Shown here piece by piece: positions 6,050-6,183 of a stretch of 6,183 bases of DNA. The stretch covers positions 1-6,183 of the forward strand of contig CAKUFW010000102.1 of assembly GCA_934650975.1 (NCBI GenBank), written 5' to 3'. The notes under the pieces are model-generated. The model saw nothing but the letters and a program-made list of their open reading frames with translations, made no database searches and was not told the origin of the DNA. Both the position numbers and the translations under genes were made by a program. Within the stretch, counting starts at the first letter, position 1. Every line of letters starts with the position of its first letter. The DNA is from an uncultured Collinsella sp. Lineage in GTDB: Bacteria; Actinomycetota; Coriobacteriia; Coriobacteriales; Coriobacteriaceae.

Positions 6050-6086
6050 AAAGAGCCCCGCTACCGTAACGGCAGCGGGGCCCTTT
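6050..6086 (-). terminator. Rho-independent terminator downstream of rpsJ, possibly bidirectional
   Basis: Perfect 8-bp GC-rich arms GCCCCGCT (6055-6062) and AGCGGGGC (6074-6081) enclose an A/C mismatch, a further 3-bp CCG/CGG stem and a TAA loop. Outside, past one A/C mismatch, GAAA/TTTC-type pairing extends the stem. On the minus strand the hairpin is followed by TCTTTTGTTTTG, a good U-tract, so it should terminate rpsJ. On the plus strand the tail is only CCCTTTAAG, so termination of birA is plausible but weaker. The hairpin is 65 nt after the birA stop and about 20 nt after the rpsJ stop. Confidence 0.88.
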
Positions 6087-6105
6087 AAGCTATGAGCGAT
6101 ATCGC

Positions 6106-6183
6106 TTAGAGCTTGATGTCGATGTCGACGCCAGCGGGAAGGTCGAGACGCATGAGCGAATCAACGGTGCCCGAGGTGGGGTC
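6106..6183 (-). CDS. rpsJ: 30S ribosomal protein S10, C-terminal end only
   Basis: The last 25 codons and the TAA stop of a minus-strand gene enter from the right edge. The translation, in two parts, is DPTSGTVDSLMRLDL then PAGVDIDIKL. This is the highly conserved C-terminus of ribosomal protein S10 (Bacillus-type ending [20 protein letters not shown]). S10 is a small-subunit head protein and, as NusE, part of the antitermination complex. About three quarters of the protein, roughly 77 residues, is outside the window. A strong hairpin with a T-rich tail on this strand follows 20-25 nt after the stop, so rpsJ ends its transcript here. Confidence 0.95.
   Translation of the reverse strand, partial: DPTSGTVDSLMRLDLPAGVDIDIKL

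Overview
The window is a stretch of core bacterial chromosome. It holds most of a type II fatty acid synthesis (FAS II) operon on the minus strand, a divergent biotin protein ligase gene on the plus strand, and the last codons of ribosomal protein S10 on the minus strand. The DNA is GC-rich, with strong G/C preference at third codon positions. High GC, a FabK-type enoyl reductase and the S10 C-terminus together suggest a high-GC Gram-positive, most likely a Coriobacteriia member such as Collinsella or a relative. That placement is inference, not proof. I see no mobile element, CRISPR array, tRNA, phage gene or toxin/defence cassette.

Layout, read along minus-strand transcription (high to low coordinates): fabH (5036-4077), acpP (4023-3787), fabK (3784-2840), fabD (2852-1926), fabG (1895-1122) and fabF (1082 to beyond base 1). 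Gaps are 53, 2, -13, 30 and about 39 nt, and each gene has its own Shine-Dalgarno, so this is one operon. The order fabH-acpP-fabK-fabD-fabG-fabF matches the streptococcal fab cluster. By analogy, accB, fabZ and accCDA may follow off the left edge. FabD makes malonyl-ACP. FabH condenses an acyl-CoA primer with it to start a chain. FabF condenses in later rounds, FabG reduces the keto group and FabK performs the final enoyl reduction. The dehydratase (FabZ/FabA) is not in view.

Divergent from fabH, across a 176-bp intergenic region (5037-5212), is birA (5213-5989). It encodes a biotin protein ligase without the DNA-binding domain found in regulatory BirA. The likely functional link is biotinylation of the acetyl-CoA carboxylase carrier protein, which supplies malonyl-CoA to this pathway. 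The intergenic region holds the least ordinary sequence in the window: two near-identical 18-bp copies of a dyad-symmetric motif 48 bp apart, plus a separate perfect 7-bp inverted repeat. They look like transcription factor operators for fabH and/or birA.

To the right, birA converges on the rpsJ 3' end with a hairpin terminator between them. rpsJ is therefore not followed by rplC here, so the usual rpsJ-rplC link of the S10 operon is broken at this locus. No wholly new biological system is visible. The intergenic operators and the rpsJ context are the points most worth checking.
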